From: Arthrobacter nitrophenolicus
Lineage (GTDB): Bacteria > Actinomycetota > Actinomycetes > Actinomycetales > Micrococcaceae
Reading direction: 5' to 3'
Assembly (NCBI RefSeq): GCF_000332815.1
Contig: NZ_AOFD01000011.1
Location: 1 to 64,000 of the forward strand
Length of the DNA stretch: 64,000 nucleotides
Every line of letters begins with the position of its first letter. The stretch's first letter is position 1. Positions 9,649 to 18,583 of the stretch are shown here, one piece after another. Below the pieces are notes generated by a model that was not told the origin of the DNA, ran no database searches, and saw only the letters and a program-made list of their open reading frames with translations. Made by a program: the position numbers and the translations under genes.

Positions 9649-10596
9649 GTGGCAGGAACTTTGTGGGGCGCCGACGTCGAGCAGCTGCGCACCTTGGCGC
9701 GGCAGTTCAGCAAGACGGCCGACATGCTGCAGCAGCAGTCGCAGCAGCTGAGCGGCCATATCAACAACAGCCCCGCGTGGAAAGGCCAGGACGCGTCCCG
9801 CTTCCGGTCCGACTGGAACGGCAACCACCGTGCGCTGCTGCAGAAGACGGCGGCGCGGCTCCAGCAGGAGTCGAAGCTGCTCCTCACGCACGCGGACGAG
9901 CAGGAGAAGGCGTCTGCCACGGGGGGTGCCGGCAATTCCGGGCCCGGCACCGGGACACCGGGCGGAAACGTCCCCGGACGGGACAGCGACAACCCCTGGG
10001 GGCCGGACTGGCTGGCAGACCCGGATTCTCCGTTCCGTGACGGCTGGGACATCTACGGCCTCACCAAGGCCTTCCCGAATCTTCGGGCGGGCCTGTTCGA
10101 CATCGCCGCCATGCTGCACAAGTCCCGCATCTCTGATTTCCTGGATCCGGCAGCCTGGCGGGCCTTCCAGAACTCCAACGAGTTCAGCAAGTTCTTCAAC
10201 ATGTCCAACAGCCTGTTCGAGGGCAAGTTCCACGAGGTCCTCAACCTCGCCGAGGGATCCAACGCCTTCAAGTACCTCGACGGCTTCAGCAAGGGTTTGG
10301 GCGTTGTGGGCGTTGGCCTGGACAGCCTGGACGCCTTCAACAACTTCCAGGAGGGCGATTACGGCTCCGCCGCCTACTCCACCACCAAGGCCCTGTTGGG
10401 CGCCGGCTCGTTCCTTCCGCCGCCGGCCGGCACTGCGTGCATGGTGGCCAGCGGGGCCCTTGCCCTCTACGACAACGTCCCCGTCATCCATGATTCCGTG
10501 AACTACGTCGGGGATAAGATCGCCGATGGGGCCGAGGCCGTTGGCGGCGCTATCAGTGATGGCGTGGACGCCGTCGGCGACTTTTTTGGCTTCTGA
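9649..10596 (+). CDS. WXG100-type protein with glycine-rich hydrophobic C terminus
   Basis: 315 residues. Residues about 1-95 form the helical hairpin of type VII secretion targets: LWGADVEQLRTLARQFSKTA, then SPAWKGQDASRFRSDWNGNH with the W-x-G turn, then LQQESKLLLTHADEQEKA. A low-complexity linker (about 97-120) leads to a 190-residue C-terminal part with alternating glycine-rich hydrophobic stretches (KGLGVVGVGLDSLDAF, TKALLGAGSFLPPPA) and repeats of GDKIADGAEAV / GGAISDGVDAV, ending DFFGF. I infer an ESX-type secreted or membrane-inserting protein. GTG at 9649 has GGGGGGA upstream. The next two genes follow within 20 bases. Confidence 0.8.
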   Translation: MAGTLWGADVEQLRTLARQFSKTADMLQQQSQQLSGHINNSPAWKGQDASRFRSDWNGNHRALLQKTAARLQQESKLLLTHADEQEKASATGGAGNSGPGTGTPGGNVPGRDSDNPWGPDWLADPDSPFRDGWDIYGLTKAFPNLRAGLFDIAAMLHKSRISDFLDPAAWRAFQNSNEFSKFFNMSNSLFEGKFHEVLNLAEGSNAFKYLDGFSKGLGVVGVGLDSLDAFNNFQEGDYGSAAYSTTKALLGAGSFLPPPAGTACMVASGALALYDNVPVIHDSVNYVGDKIADGAEAVGGAISDGVDAVGDFFGF

Positions 10597-10615
10597 GAAC
10601 TGAGGAGAACAACCA

Positions 10616-11277
10616 GTGACTGAAACAACCACAGCCAGGTCCTCGAGCGCCGGCCAAGGGTTTCCGGACGCGATCGGTTTTGGCTTCGCCGAGCTCCTGG
10701 TGCTCCTGAACCTGCGGCGCGGACCGGCCGCCGAAGCCTCCGCCAGGGCGCTCCGGCTGGAAGGCGAACTCGACGACGCTCCCTGCTCTCGGCGGGAGCA
10801 TCCTCCCTGGTGGCCCGCGGTGCAGCCACTGTAGGTGCGGACAAGGAGCTTTCCGTGGAGGGTCCGGTGGCAGCCGTTACCCATGCCCTGACGGAGACCG
10901 GGAAGCTGGTGCAGATCAACCTCCTTACGGCCGGCTCCGTGGACAACGTCCTGTCCGTCGAGTCACCCGAATACCGGATCCTGCTGCAGCCCCGGGCCTA
11001 CCTCAGCTGGTTCGCGATGGCGCAGCGGCCGGATACCACGCCGGCAGAAGCCAACTTCTTTATCGTGCGCAAGCATCTTGAAGACAACCCCGACGGCGGA
11101 GCCACCGTCCGCCTGCTCGACGGTTCCGACGGCAAGCAACTGCTGGTCAAACGCAGCGGGGAGGGCTGGACGGTGGGCTACGGCCATCTTGATGCCCCTT
11201 CCGAACCGATCCGGGAAATCTCGGGCCTCAGCGAGGGCCAGGTGTTGGACCACATCCGATCGATCCGACAGGACTAG
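10616..11277 (+). CDS. type VII secretion-associated, possibly EspG-like protein (frameshifted)
   Basis: GTG at 10616 (GAGGAG upstream) starts MTETTTARSSSAGQGFPDAI; one base is lost near 10779-10780, and the next frame continues SLLSAGASSLVARGAATVGA to TAG at 11277, 220 residues restored. The pattern of an aliphatic N-terminal strand (FGFAELLVLLNL) and a LVARG segment in a helix, followed by repeated beta strands, resembles ESX secretion-associated EspG chaperones, but similarity is weak and I am not certain. It lies 19 bases after the WXG100-type gene, which supports a partner role. Confidence 0.5.
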
Positions 11278-11278
11278 C

Positions 11279-11713
11279 ATGCAGAACGGCAATCCGGGCA
11301 ATACTCCCGGCAGCGCACCCACACCCGACGACCAGGTCCGTACGTTTCACGAGCAGGCCCTGGCACGCGGGGAAAAGCGCGTCCTGCTCCGCACAGTCGA
11401 GGGCGCGCTCCACAGCTATCAGAAGGACGAACTCGGTGTGGTCACCGCCAGTTCGCACCCGCAGGTGCGCTCCGCCGGAGGGTTCCTCACGATGGCTGTG
11501 TTCTTTGCTGCCTTGGCGGTTTTCTCGATCATGTTGGTGGCCGGGCCCACCAGCAGGGGCCAGGATCCGATGTGGGGAGCCCTGATACTCACTGTCGCCG
11601 GGGCCTCCGGCGTCCTCTACGCAGCACGGATGGCGGGCGTCGCCGCCAAGGCCAAACGGCTGAGGGCGGAACGGGGCATCCCGGAACCGACAGCCAGGCA
11701 GTTTGACCGGTAA
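11279..11713 (+). CDS. 144-residue two-helix membrane protein of the WXG100 cassette
   Basis: MQNGNPGNTPGSAPTPDDQV opens a soluble part of about 65 residues, then GGFLTMAVFFAALAVFSIML and WGALILTVAGASGVLYAARM form two transmembrane helices, followed by a basic tail AKAKRLRAERGIPEPTARQF. The start at 11279 is one base after the preceding stop, so translation is probably coupled. Orientation would put both soluble ends in the cytoplasm. Function unknown; by position it may be an immunity or anchoring partner of the cassette. Confidence 0.7.
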   Translation: MQNGNPGNTPGSAPTPDDQVRTFHEQALARGEKRVLLRTVEGALHSYQKDELGVVTASSHPQVRSAGGFLTMAVFFAALAVFSIMLVAGPTSRGQDPMWGALILTVAGASGVLYAARMAGVAAKAKRLRAERGIPEPTARQFDR

Positions 11714-11799
11714 GGGGCACCCCTCCTACTAAAGGGGCCTGCCTTGTTAGCCGCGCGCCGACGTGACGTAACCGACTGCGCCCCGCCGGCTCCGAAGTC

Positions 11800-11811
11800 T
11801 AAACTGGACGA
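11800..11811 (+). promoter_or_regulatory. -10 box of leaderless asd promoter
   Basis: TAAACT at 11800-11805, six bases (GGACGA), then the asd ATG. Confidence 0.55.
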
Positions 11812-12942
11812 ATGACTACAGCAGCTACCCCTTCCGTCGGCCTGGTCGGATGGCGCGGCATGGTCGGTTCCGTCCTCATGCAGCGCATGCAGGACGAGGG
11901 CGACTTCGCCAACATCAACCCGGTGTTCTTCTCCACCTCCAACGCGGGAGGTGCCGCCCCGTCGTTCGCTGAGGGCGCCGGCAAGCTCGAGAACGCGTTT
12001 GATCTCGACACCCTGGCGAAGCTGCCCATTATTGTCACCGCGCAGGGCGGGGACTACACCAAGCAGGTCCACGGCGAACTGCGCAGCCGCGGCTGGGACG
12101 GCCTCTGGATCGACGCCGCCTCCACCCTGCGGATGAACGACGATTCCATCATCGTGCTGGACCCCATCAACCGCGACGTCATCGACAAGGGCCTGGTCAA
12201 CGGTACCAAGGACTTCATCGGCGGCAACTGCACCGTCTCCTGCATGCTGATGGGCCTCGGTGGCCTGTTCAAGAACGGGCTGGTCGAGTGGGGCACCTCC
12301 ATGACCTACCAGGCAGCCTCCGGCGGCGGCGCCCGGCACATGCGCGAGCTCCTCAGCCAGTTCGGCACGCTCAACGCCGAGGTCAGCACGGAACTGGACG
12401 ACCCGGCGTCGGCCATCCTGGACATTGACCGCAAGGTCCTGGCCCACCAGCGCACCGACATCGACGCCACCCAGTTCGGGGTGCCGCTGGCCGGCTCCCT
12501 GATCCCTTGGATCGACGCCGACCTGGGCAACGGGCAGTCCAAGGAAGAGTGGAAGGCCGGGGTCGAAACCAACAAGATCCTGGGCACCTCCGAGGAAAAT
12601 CGCGTCATCATGGACGGCCTGTGCGTCCGGATCGGCGCCATGCGCTCCCACTCGCAGGCCCTGACCCTCAAGCTCCGCGAGGACCTGTCCGTCGCCGAGA
12701 TCGAGAAGCTCCTGGCCGAGGACAACGAGTGGGCCAAGGTGGTCCCGAACACCAAGGAAGCCTCCATGGCCGAGCTCACCCCCGTGGCAGCTTCCGGCAC
12801 CCTGGACATCCCGGTGGGCCGCATCCGCAAGATGGAGATGGGACCGCAGTACATCAGCGCCTTCACCGTGGGCGACCAGCTCCTCTGGGGCGCCGCCGAG
12901 CCGCTGCGCCGCATGCTTAACATCGCCACGGGCAACCTGTAG
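11812..12942 (+). CDS. asd: aspartate-semialdehyde dehydrogenase
   Basis: 376 residues, of the longer Gram-negative-like Asd subfamily. It reduces aspartyl-4-phosphate with NADPH to aspartate semialdehyde, the branch point to diaminopimelate/lysine, threonine and methionine. The dinucleotide loop is [20 protein letters not shown], the catalytic cysteine is in [17 protein letters not shown] (about residue 140), and [20 protein letters not shown] continues the substrate site. Intact. A strong hairpin that is part of a repeated element follows directly. Confidence 0.96.
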   Translation: MTTAATPSVGLVGWRGMVGSVLMQRMQDEGDFANINPVFFSTSNAGGAAPSFAEGAGKLENAFDLDTLAKLPIIVTAQGGDYTKQVHGELRSRGWDGLWIDAASTLRMNDDSIIVLDPINRDVIDKGLVNGTKDFIGGNCTVSCMLMGLGGLFKNGLVEWGTSMTYQAASGGGARHMRELLSQFGTLNAEVSTELDDPASAILDIDRKVLAHQRTDIDATQFGVPLAGSLIPWIDADLGNGQSKEEWKAGVETNKILGTSEENRVIMDGLCVRIGAMRSHSQALTLKLREDLSVAEIEKLLAEDNEWAKVVPNTKEASMAELTPVAASGTLDIPVGRIRKMEMGPQYISAFTVGDQLLWGAAEPLRRMLNIATGNL

Positions 12943-12964
12943 ACCCTACAGCTGCTTCATAGGC

Positions 12965-13034
12965 GGCCCTGACGCGCATAACCGTTGCTGCCCAGCACCG
13001 GTTATGCGGGCCAGGGCCGCTTTTGCGTTCCGGG
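12965..13034 (+). repeat. 70-bp nested-hairpin repeat, copy 1 (asd terminator)
   Basis: Outer arms GGCCCTG/CAGGGCC enclose inner arms GCATAACCG/CGGTTATGC, followed by GCTTTTGCG, so it can terminate asd. The element aligns without gaps to 14055-14124 with nine differences in 70. It also covers the last eight codons and stop of the convergent DUF559 gene. Confidence 0.8.
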
Positions 13035-13979
13035 ATGCCGTCCGAGGAACGCCATCAGCCGCCGGTGGAGCTCGGTCGGACGGTCCAGATGCTTCCAGCG
13101 GACCCTGAAGACTCGCCATCCGGTTTCCATCAGGGAAGTTTCCCGCAGGCGCTCCGCGATCAGCACTGCCTCCGTGGGTTTGTAGTCCACGTACTTGGCA
13201 GTGCCGTCGAACTCGATGATCACCCGGGCCGCAGTATCGGCGAAGTCAGCGCGGAACAGGCCTTCGGCAGTCTGGATTTCGACCTGCGGTGTAAAAGTGT
13301 TCACGCCGAATAAGGAGAGCAGCAGCCTGGTCCGCGTCTCCCCTGCTGACTCCGAACGCCCGTCCAGAACGTTGAGCAGGTCCGATGCCCGCCGGCTCCC
13401 ACGCTTCACAGGGCTTTCAGCCAACAACTGCCACATGGTGTCCATGGACGCGCCTTTGCGGAGTGCATGGTCGCCGATGACGGCAGCCTTGTCGACGGGC
13501 AGGATCCGTGCGCAGTCCAGAACCGTTCTCTCGATTGTGGTGGTTTGGATCTCGCGGCCGTCCGGAGTCCACAAGGACGCCAGGTCATTGTCGGGGAGCG
13601 GAAGCCGATGGGTCCGGACGTCCTTGCCCGCACTGGTCCGCGAATTGGAATACTGCGTTGTGACGTGCACCAAGGGTCCGGCATCCCATACATCGCAGCC
13701 GTGCAGCATGGCTGCGCTTACATGCGTGTAGCGGGCTGAACCGCCGGTGGATTCATAGTGCGCGATGACAAGGAGCCGGTCTTGATCCCAGGGTTTTAGA
13801 GTATTCCAGTAGGTTCGCCGGACATATGCACCGCGGCGAAGCCGGAGAAGTATCCCCTGCTGTACAGCTGCCCCAACCACACGGCTTTCCAGGCCGGCGC
13901 CGCCTAATTGCCCAGCAGAAGCCACGGGGTATTGCGGCCAACGTTGCTCCACCAGGTCACGGATTTTGCTGGACTTCAT
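13002..13979 (-). CDS. DUF559 nuclease-like protein with AbiEi-like N-terminal part
   Basis: 325 residues. The N-terminal 60 residues (MKSSKIRDLVEQRWPQYPVA to RRGAYVRR) look like the winged-helix antitoxin-type domain found in AbiEi-like proteins. The C-terminal 100 residues have the DUF559/Vsr-like layout: VEIQTAEGLFRADFADTAAR then VIIEFDGTAKY (acidic residues spaced like a PD-(D/E)XK site) and a final TGWRVFRVRWKHLDRPTELH. Activity on DNA is inferred from family, not shown. The gene is bracketed by two copies of a 70-bp repeat. ATG at 13979 has no clear ribosome site; a CATGCT hexamer lies six bases upstream, hinting at leaderless expression. Confidence 0.75.
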   Translation of the reverse strand: MKSSKIRDLVEQRWPQYPVASAGQLGGAGLESRVVGAAVQQGILLRLRRGAYVRRTYWNTLKPWDQDRLLVIAHYESTGGSARYTHVSAAMLHGCDVWDAGPLVHVTTQYSNSRTSAGKDVRTHRLPLPDNDLASLWTPDGREIQTTTIERTVLDCARILPVDKAAVIGDHALRKGASMDTMWQLLAESPVKRGSRRASDLLNVLDGRSESAGETRTRLLLSLFGVNTFTPQVEIQTAEGLFRADFADTAARVIIEFDGTAKYVDYKPTEAVLIAERLRETSLMETGWRVFRVRWKHLDRPTELHRRLMAFLGRHPGTQKRPWPA

Positions 13980-14054
13980 CGTGCCAGCATGCCGAATCCG
14001 CGGGCTGGCTGGCAGCCGGCTCCTCCTCTATGTGGACACTGCAGCGGCTTGACC

Positions 14055-14124
14055 GGCCCTGGCCTGCATAACCGTTGCTGCCCCACACCGGTTATGCAGG
14101 CAAGGGCCGCTTTTGGGTTTCGGG
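14055..14124. repeat. 70-bp nested-hairpin repeat, copy 2
   Basis: Second copy of the element at 12965-13034. Here the inner stem is longer, GCCTGCATAACCG against CGGTTATGCAGGC (13 pairs). It lies between the start of the DUF559 gene and the end of the AlkZ-like gene, both on the minus strand. Confidence 0.8.
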
Positions 14125-14129
14125 CCAGG

Positions 14130-15242
14130 TCAGGTGGCGAGGAACTCCAGGTACCGCCGGGAGGCCTTATCGAAGGCTGCATGAGCTCCGGGACCGAGCG
14201 GGCGGTCATCGTCAAAGAGTTCGGGTACGACGGCGGCGCGCTGGCCTTTGCCCGCAACAGCCCAGGTGCCGATCACCTCGCCCGCCGCAACAACTGTCTT
14301 CTTGAAGACCCCGTTGCCGCCGGGAACAACCAGGCTGGCATGCTCTGGCGGAAGAACAAGGCTCCGGTCCGTGTAGCCGAGCAGAAACTCGTCGAAGCCG
14401 GGCAGCAGCAGGACGGACCGGCCGCCCGGGACCCTGCCGTCCAGGAGCGCCGCCGTCTCCGGGGACATCCAGTAGCCTGTGCCGTCAACCTCGAGCTCCA
14501 CCAGCTCGGTCCGGATCTCCGCCAGGGCGGACCGGACCTCGGTCAGGGGAATCTGGGTCCACCAGGCAAAGTCGCGGACGGTGGCGGGGCCATGGCTGCG
14601 GAAGTAGCGGAGCAGCCACTCGGCAACCGCCTCCTTACGGTCCAGGCGGCGGGACTCGGGGATCCACTGATCAAACGCCACCAGCAGCTGCTGGTTCCCG
14701 GCCAGCGGCCCCTGCACCAGCCAGCCGTGCCGGCACAGCGTCCCGAGGATGTGGACGCCTCGCTGCCCCTGCGTGGGCTGCCCTGCGGCATCGAAAACGC
14801 CGAACAGGTCAGTGCGGCTGGCCGGCCCGGCGGATGAAAGATGGTCAAGGGCGAGATCCCGGCACTTTTCCACGTCGGCCCACGTGATGCCCAGTTCCCG
14901 GTGCCGGGCGGCGATGCCCTTGGTCAGCCGGTCCGCGGTGAGCTCCAGCATCCAGCCCAGGTCCTCCGGCGCCACCAGGTGCAGCGTTCCCCGCATCGGC
15001 CAGGACCGCACTATGGTTCCCGCGTCGAGGGCTGCCCGCACGCTGCTGACGCCGGAACCGGGAAGCCGGACGCCCACCGCCCACAGCGCCGCCTGCAAAT
15101 CCTGCGCCTGCATGGCCGTCATGCGGCGGACCACGTCCGCCGGTGAATCCGGCCGCTCCCCCACGTCAAGCAGCCCCTGGGACACCAGCCGCAGCCGGCC
15201 CAGCACCCTGCGGTCACCACGGTTTCGCACCAGCGCAGCCAT
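14130..15242 (-). CDS. AlkZ-like winged-helix DNA glycosylase (HTH_42 family)
   Basis: 370 residues. The N-terminal segment VVRRMTAMQAQDLQAALWAV contains a Q-x-Q motif (QAQ), which in AlkZ/YcaQ proteins provides the catalytic residues for excising bulky or crosslinked bases. Further conserved blocks are IVRSWPMRGTLHLVAPEDLGW (about 80-100), a region of tandem winged helices, and VLLLPGFDEFLLGYTDRS near residue 290. Function in DNA repair or antibiotic self-resistance is inferred from the family; the lesion is unknown. Leaderless start at 15242. Confidence 0.85.
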   Translation of the reverse strand: MAALVRNRGDRRVLGRLRLVSQGLLDVGERPDSPADVVRRMTAMQAQDLQAALWAVGVRLPGSGVSSVRAALDAGTIVRSWPMRGTLHLVAPEDLGWMLELTADRLTKGIAARHRELGITWADVEKCRDLALDHLSSAGPASRTDLFGVFDAAGQPTQGQRGVHILGTLCRHGWLVQGPLAGNQQLLVAFDQWIPESRRLDRKEAVAEWLLRYFRSHGPATVRDFAWWTQIPLTEVRSALAEIRTELVELEVDGTGYWMSPETAALLDGRVPGGRSVLLLPGFDEFLLGYTDRSLVLPPEHASLVVPGGNGVFKKTVVAAGEVIGTWAVAGKGQRAAVVPELFDDDRPLGPGAHAAFDKASRRYLEFLAT

Positions 15243-15254
15243 GCCCTCATCCTA
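15243..15254 (-). promoter_or_regulatory. -10 box of leaderless AlkZ-like gene promoter
   Basis: On the minus strand TAGGAT (15254-15249), then GAGGGC, then ATG at 15242. It lies 31 bases from the plus-strand -10 box at 15285, so the two divergent promoters are nearly back to back. Confidence 0.55.
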
Positions 15255-15284
15255 CGGTCGCGGCGGAACCCGCAACACGGCGGC

Positions 15285-15296
15285 TAGGGTAGGACC
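15285..15296 (+). promoter_or_regulatory. -10 box of leaderless promoter for membrane gene 15297
   Basis: TAGGGT at 15285-15290, six bases AGGACC, then ATG. Confidence 0.5.
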
Positions 15297-15781
15297 ATGA
15301 CTTTGGGGAGTTTGTGGCGGTTGCCTGCGCGTAAAACCAGGAGATGGATGATCGGCGGGACGCTGGGCGTTATGGCAGGAACGGCGCTGGGACTCATTTC
15401 CCTCTCCGCGTTCCTCAGCGCGGGCCGGTCAAACCCCCTGTTGCTCCTCCCCTCCCTCGCCCTGAGCCTGGGCGGCGGCTACGCCGTCCTGTTCCCCGCA
15501 ATCGCTGTCAGCCGCAACGGCGTCCGCATCTGCCGGGACTGGAGGCAGCACCCCAGGGCAGCCCGGCTCCTCTGGATCCTGTCACTCGGGGTGGCGGGCG
15601 CCGGACTGGCCACCTGCATCGCGGCAGGGGCGGCAAATCCGCAGGCACCGGGCCTGCTGGTCTGGCTGTTCATGGGCATCTACCTGACCCTCACCGGCTG
15701 GGCATCAGCCTCATGGGCGCCGCGGAAGTGCTCCGGCAGGGCGCGCCGGACGCTGGGCGGGCTACAGCTCCAGCCCGATGA
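15297..15781 (+). CDS. membrane protein of unknown function (frameshifted near 3' end)
   Basis: Four hydrophobic segments are visible: WMIGGTLGVMAGTALGLISL, NPLLLLPSLALSLGGGYAVL, LLWILSLGVAGAGLATCIAA and GLLVWLFMGIYLTLTGW. In the frame as given it would run far into murB on the opposite strand. Adding one G in GGCTGG(G)GCATC near 15701 gives the natural end GISLMGAAEVLRQGAPDAGR with stop TGA at 15779-15781, 161 residues. It then overlaps the end of murB by 20 bases tail to tail. Function unknown. Confidence 0.65.
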
Positions 15782-16828
15782 GCAGCGGCTCCGGGTGCAG
15801 TTCAATGCCGAAGCGGCGTTCGACGCCGGCCCGCACCTCGCGGGCCACGGCCACCACGTCTGCCGCCCGGCTGCGCCGCGGTTGGTGATGGCCAATGTGT
15901 GCTTGGTGGACAGCGACGCCCGGCCGCCTGACACACTGTCCTGCTCCAGGCCGAAGCCTTTCCCGAAACCTGCCTGGTCGATGAGCCATGCTGCAGACAG
16001 TTTCACCAGCCCGTCGGCACCCGCCGGGTACCGCGGCGCGGACTCCGGCAACGCCTCTGCCACCTCCGCGGGAACAATGGGATTGGTGAAGAAGGAGCCC
16101 GTGGAATAGGTGTCCCGGTCGGCGGCGTCCCACACCATGCCTTTGGATGCCCGCAGCCGGAGCACCTCTCGGCGCACATCCGTGGCGTAGGCGCGCTTGC
16201 CGGGCTCGACTCCCAGGGCGCGGGCCAGTTCGGCGTAGCGGATGGGTGCGCTCATCCGGCCGATCGGAAGCTGGAATTCGACGGTGAGCACGATGTAGCG
16301 GGGCGAACCGTTGACGGTTGTCCGCTTGAGGATGGAGTCCCGGTAGCCGAACTGCAGCTCGGAGTTGGTGAAGGTCCTGACGGCATTCCGTTCGCGGTCC
16401 CACGTCCGGACCGCGGCGATGGTCTGGGAGACGTCGGCACCATAGGCACCCACGTTCTGGACGGGAGTGGCCCCTGTGGACCCGGGGATGCCGGAGAGTG
16501 CTTCGATGCCGGACCAGGCGTGCCGGACGGCGTGCTCCACCAGCTGGTCCCAGTTGTGGCCTGCCTGCACCACCACGGCCACGCCGCCGCAGGAATCCTC
16601 GGCATTCACGGTGAATCCCTCGGAGGCGATCCTGACCACCGTGCCGGGGAACCCGTCGTCGGAGATCAGGAGGTTGGACCCGCCGCTGATGATCAGTACC
16701 TGCTCGCCGGCCGCGTCCGCTGTGCGGATGGCGTCGATGATATCGGCCTCGGTCCGCGCCTCGATGAAGGTGCCCGCAGGGCCGCCGACGGCTGAGGTGG
16801 TCAAGGAGGAAAGCAGCGTGGAAGTCAC
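15762..16828 (-). CDS. murB: UDP-N-acetylenolpyruvoylglucosamine reductase (frameshifted)
   Basis: MurB uses NADPH and FAD to make UDP-N-acetylmuramate in peptidoglycan synthesis. The FAD-binding part includes VLIISGGSNLLISDDGFPGT and ALSGIPGSTGATPVQNVGAYG; YRDSILKRTT and KGMVWDAADRDTYSTGSFFTNP carry the substrate-site tyrosine/serine region; LIDQAGFGKGF is the closing block. A missing G near 15867 shifts the last 40 codons; in the corrected frame the tail is ADVVAVAREVRAGVERRFGI to LIGLEL and TAG at 15762. Restored length 355. Because MurB is essential, the shift is almost surely an assembly error. GTG start at 16828. Confidence 0.93.
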
Positions 16829-16840
16829 CCGTCCACAATA
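16829..16840 (-). promoter_or_regulatory. -10 box of leaderless murB promoter
   Basis: Minus-strand TATTGT (16840-16835), then GGACGG, then the GTG start of murB. Confidence 0.55.
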
Positions 16841-16850
16841 CTAGGGAAAG

Positions 16851-18134
16851 TCAGGCAAGCTTCCTGGCCACCGGCGAGAGCAGGAAGCTCACCGCCAGCA
16901 TCACCATGACGGCGAGCAGCGAGTGCAGGATGCCCACGTACTCGGCCAGCAGGCCCAGCAGGGGCGGCCCGCAGAGGAAGGCCCCGTACCCGATGGTGGA
17001 CACCACGGAAACCCTGGCGGCGGCCTTGGCGGGGTCGTCGGCCGCGGCGGACATACCTACCGGGAACCCCAGGGAGGCGCCCAGGCCCCAGACCGCCAGG
17101 CCGGCGAACGCCAGCCACGGCGCCGGTGCGAAGACAAACAGCCCCAGTCCGGCAACCGCCATCGCCGCGCACCAGCGCATCACCGGCACCCGGCCGAACC
17201 GGTCCAGGACAAGGGTTCCGGCGAACCGGCCAATGGTCATGAAGGTGACAAAAAGCCCGTAGCCGGCAGCACCTGCAGCGTCCGTCTGGCCGTGGCCGTC
17301 CGCCAGCGCCAGCGCCACCCAGTCCCCCGCCGCGCCTTCGGCCAGGGCGAGCCCCAGCACCAGCACCCCCAGGAGGAGGGTGCGCCGGTCCCGCCAGGCC
17401 TGCGCGATCTTGCGCTTGTTGTCCAGGGGCTCGGAGGCGGACGGCGTCCCCGCGGGGATGACGGGAATGGGACCTGTGCTGGGGTCCTCGAAGTTGTCCG
17501 GCGTGTAGGTGCGCTCCCCGGCAACCGGGGTGGTGTCCGCCCGGAACCAGGACGCCGCCGTCGCCACGGAGACGGCCACCACCGCGCCGGCCGCGGCCAG
17601 ATGCCACGCCACCGGCAGGGACACGGCGGCCGCTGCCGCACCCAGCCCCGCGCCGGCCACGGTCCCCAGACTAAACGCGCCATGAAGCCGCGGCATGATG
17701 TGCCGCCCAACAGCCCGTTCAACCGCCGCGCCCTCAACGTTGGAGGCGGTGTTCCAGCTGCCGGTGCCAAGGCCGATGACGGCCAGGCCGAGCGCGGTGG
17801 CGACAGGACTGGACAGGACCGAGGTGCCGAAACCGGTCAGCAGCAGGCCTGCGCCCACCATGATGCTGCCGGTCCGGATAGTCCGCTTCGATCCCAGCCG
17901 GAGCACGATCAGCCCGGAGGCGGAAACGGAGGCGAAGGAACCAAGGGTCATGCAGAGCAGGAGTACCCCCACGTTGCCCGGGGTGAGGTCCAGCGCATCC
18001 CTGATGGCAGGGAGCCGGGACACCCAGGAGGCGAAGGCCAGCCCGCTGGCGGCGTAGGCCACCACCACGGCGTTGCGCCAGCGGGTGACTTCACCGGCGG
18101 TGACGGATGCCCCCGTGCCTGCGCTGGGTGTCAA
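16851..18134 (-). CDS. MFS transporter
   Basis: 427 residues with twelve expected membrane helices, starting WRNAVVVAYAASGLAFASWV. The loop after helix 2 (LIVLRLGSKRTI) fits the MFS A motif in degenerate form. A long central loop (about 195-235) is rich in polar residues. The closest feel is the YbjJ-type sugar/drug exporter branch, but the substrate is not readable. TTG at 18134 is nine bases after the MaoC gene stop with only a weak AGCGGG ribosome site, so the start is uncertain; another choice is the GTG shortly downstream at VTAGEV. Cotranscribed with the MaoC pair. Confidence 0.8.
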   Translation of the reverse strand: MTPSAGTGASVTAGEVTRWRNAVVVAYAASGLAFASWVSRLPAIRDALDLTPGNVGVLLLCMTLGSFASVSASGLIVLRLGSKRTIRTGSIMVGAGLLLTGFGTSVLSSPVATALGLAVIGLGTGSWNTASNVEGAAVERAVGRHIMPRLHGAFSLGTVAGAGLGAAAAAVSLPVAWHLAAAGAVVAVSVATAASWFRADTTPVAGERTYTPDNFEDPSTGPIPVIPAGTPSASEPLDNKRKIAQAWRDRRTLLLGVLVLGLALAEGAAGDWVALALADGHGQTDAAGAAGYGLFVTFMTIGRFAGTLVLDRFGRVPVMRWCAAMAVAGLGLFVFAPAPWLAFAGLAVWGLGASLGFPVGMSAAADDPAKAAARVSVVSTIGYGAFLCGPPLLGLLAEYVGILHSLLAVMVMLAVSFLLSPVARKLA

Positions 18135-18143
18135 CGTGCCCGC

Positions 18144-18581
18144 TCAGGAAAGCTTGACGACGGCCTGGGCCTTCATCAGGACTTTTTGGCCGGCCGAGAC
18201 AACAGTGAGGTCGACGCGTGCGGTGCCGGCCTCGGCGTCGAGCTTTCCAATGGTGCCGCTCACCTCGATGGTGGCGCCGGGCTGGTCCGTGCCGGTGGTG
18301 TCCGTGACCAGGACCGGCTTGGTGAAGCGGGTCTGGAAGTCGACGACGGCGGCCGGGTCGCCGGCCCAGTCGGTCACCAGCTGGACGGCCGAGCCCATGG
18401 TGAACATGCCGTGGGCGATGACGCCGGGCAGTTCCACCCCGGTGGCGAAAGCCTCGTTCCAGTGGATGGGATTGAAGTCGCCGGAGGCGCCGGCGTACTT
18501 GACCAGGTCGGTGCGGGTGACCTCGACGGTGCGGCTGCCGATTTCCTGGCCGGCGCTGAGTTCGTGGATGCTGGGGCTCAT
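18144..18581 (-). CDS. MaoC-family dehydratase (HadB-like subunit)
   Basis: 145 residues, a single hot-dog fold. The hydratase-2 motif is seen at YAGASGDFNPIHWNEAFATG (about residues 28-47), with the catalytic Asp and His. It likely forms a heterodimer with the product of the adjacent gene and dehydrates 3-hydroxyacyl thioesters in fatty acid elongation. Starts two bases after the HadA-like stop. Since Micrococcaceae lack mycolic acids, a general FAS-II role is more likely than mycolate synthesis. Confidence 0.85.
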   Translation of the reverse strand: MSPSIHELSAGQEIGSRTVEVTRTDLVKYAGASGDFNPIHWNEAFATGVELPGVIAHGMFTMGSAVQLVTDWAGDPAAVVDFQTRFTKPVLVTDTTGTDQPGATIEVSGTIGKLDAEAGTARVDLTVVSAGQKVLMKAQAVVKLS

Positions 18582-18583
18582 GG

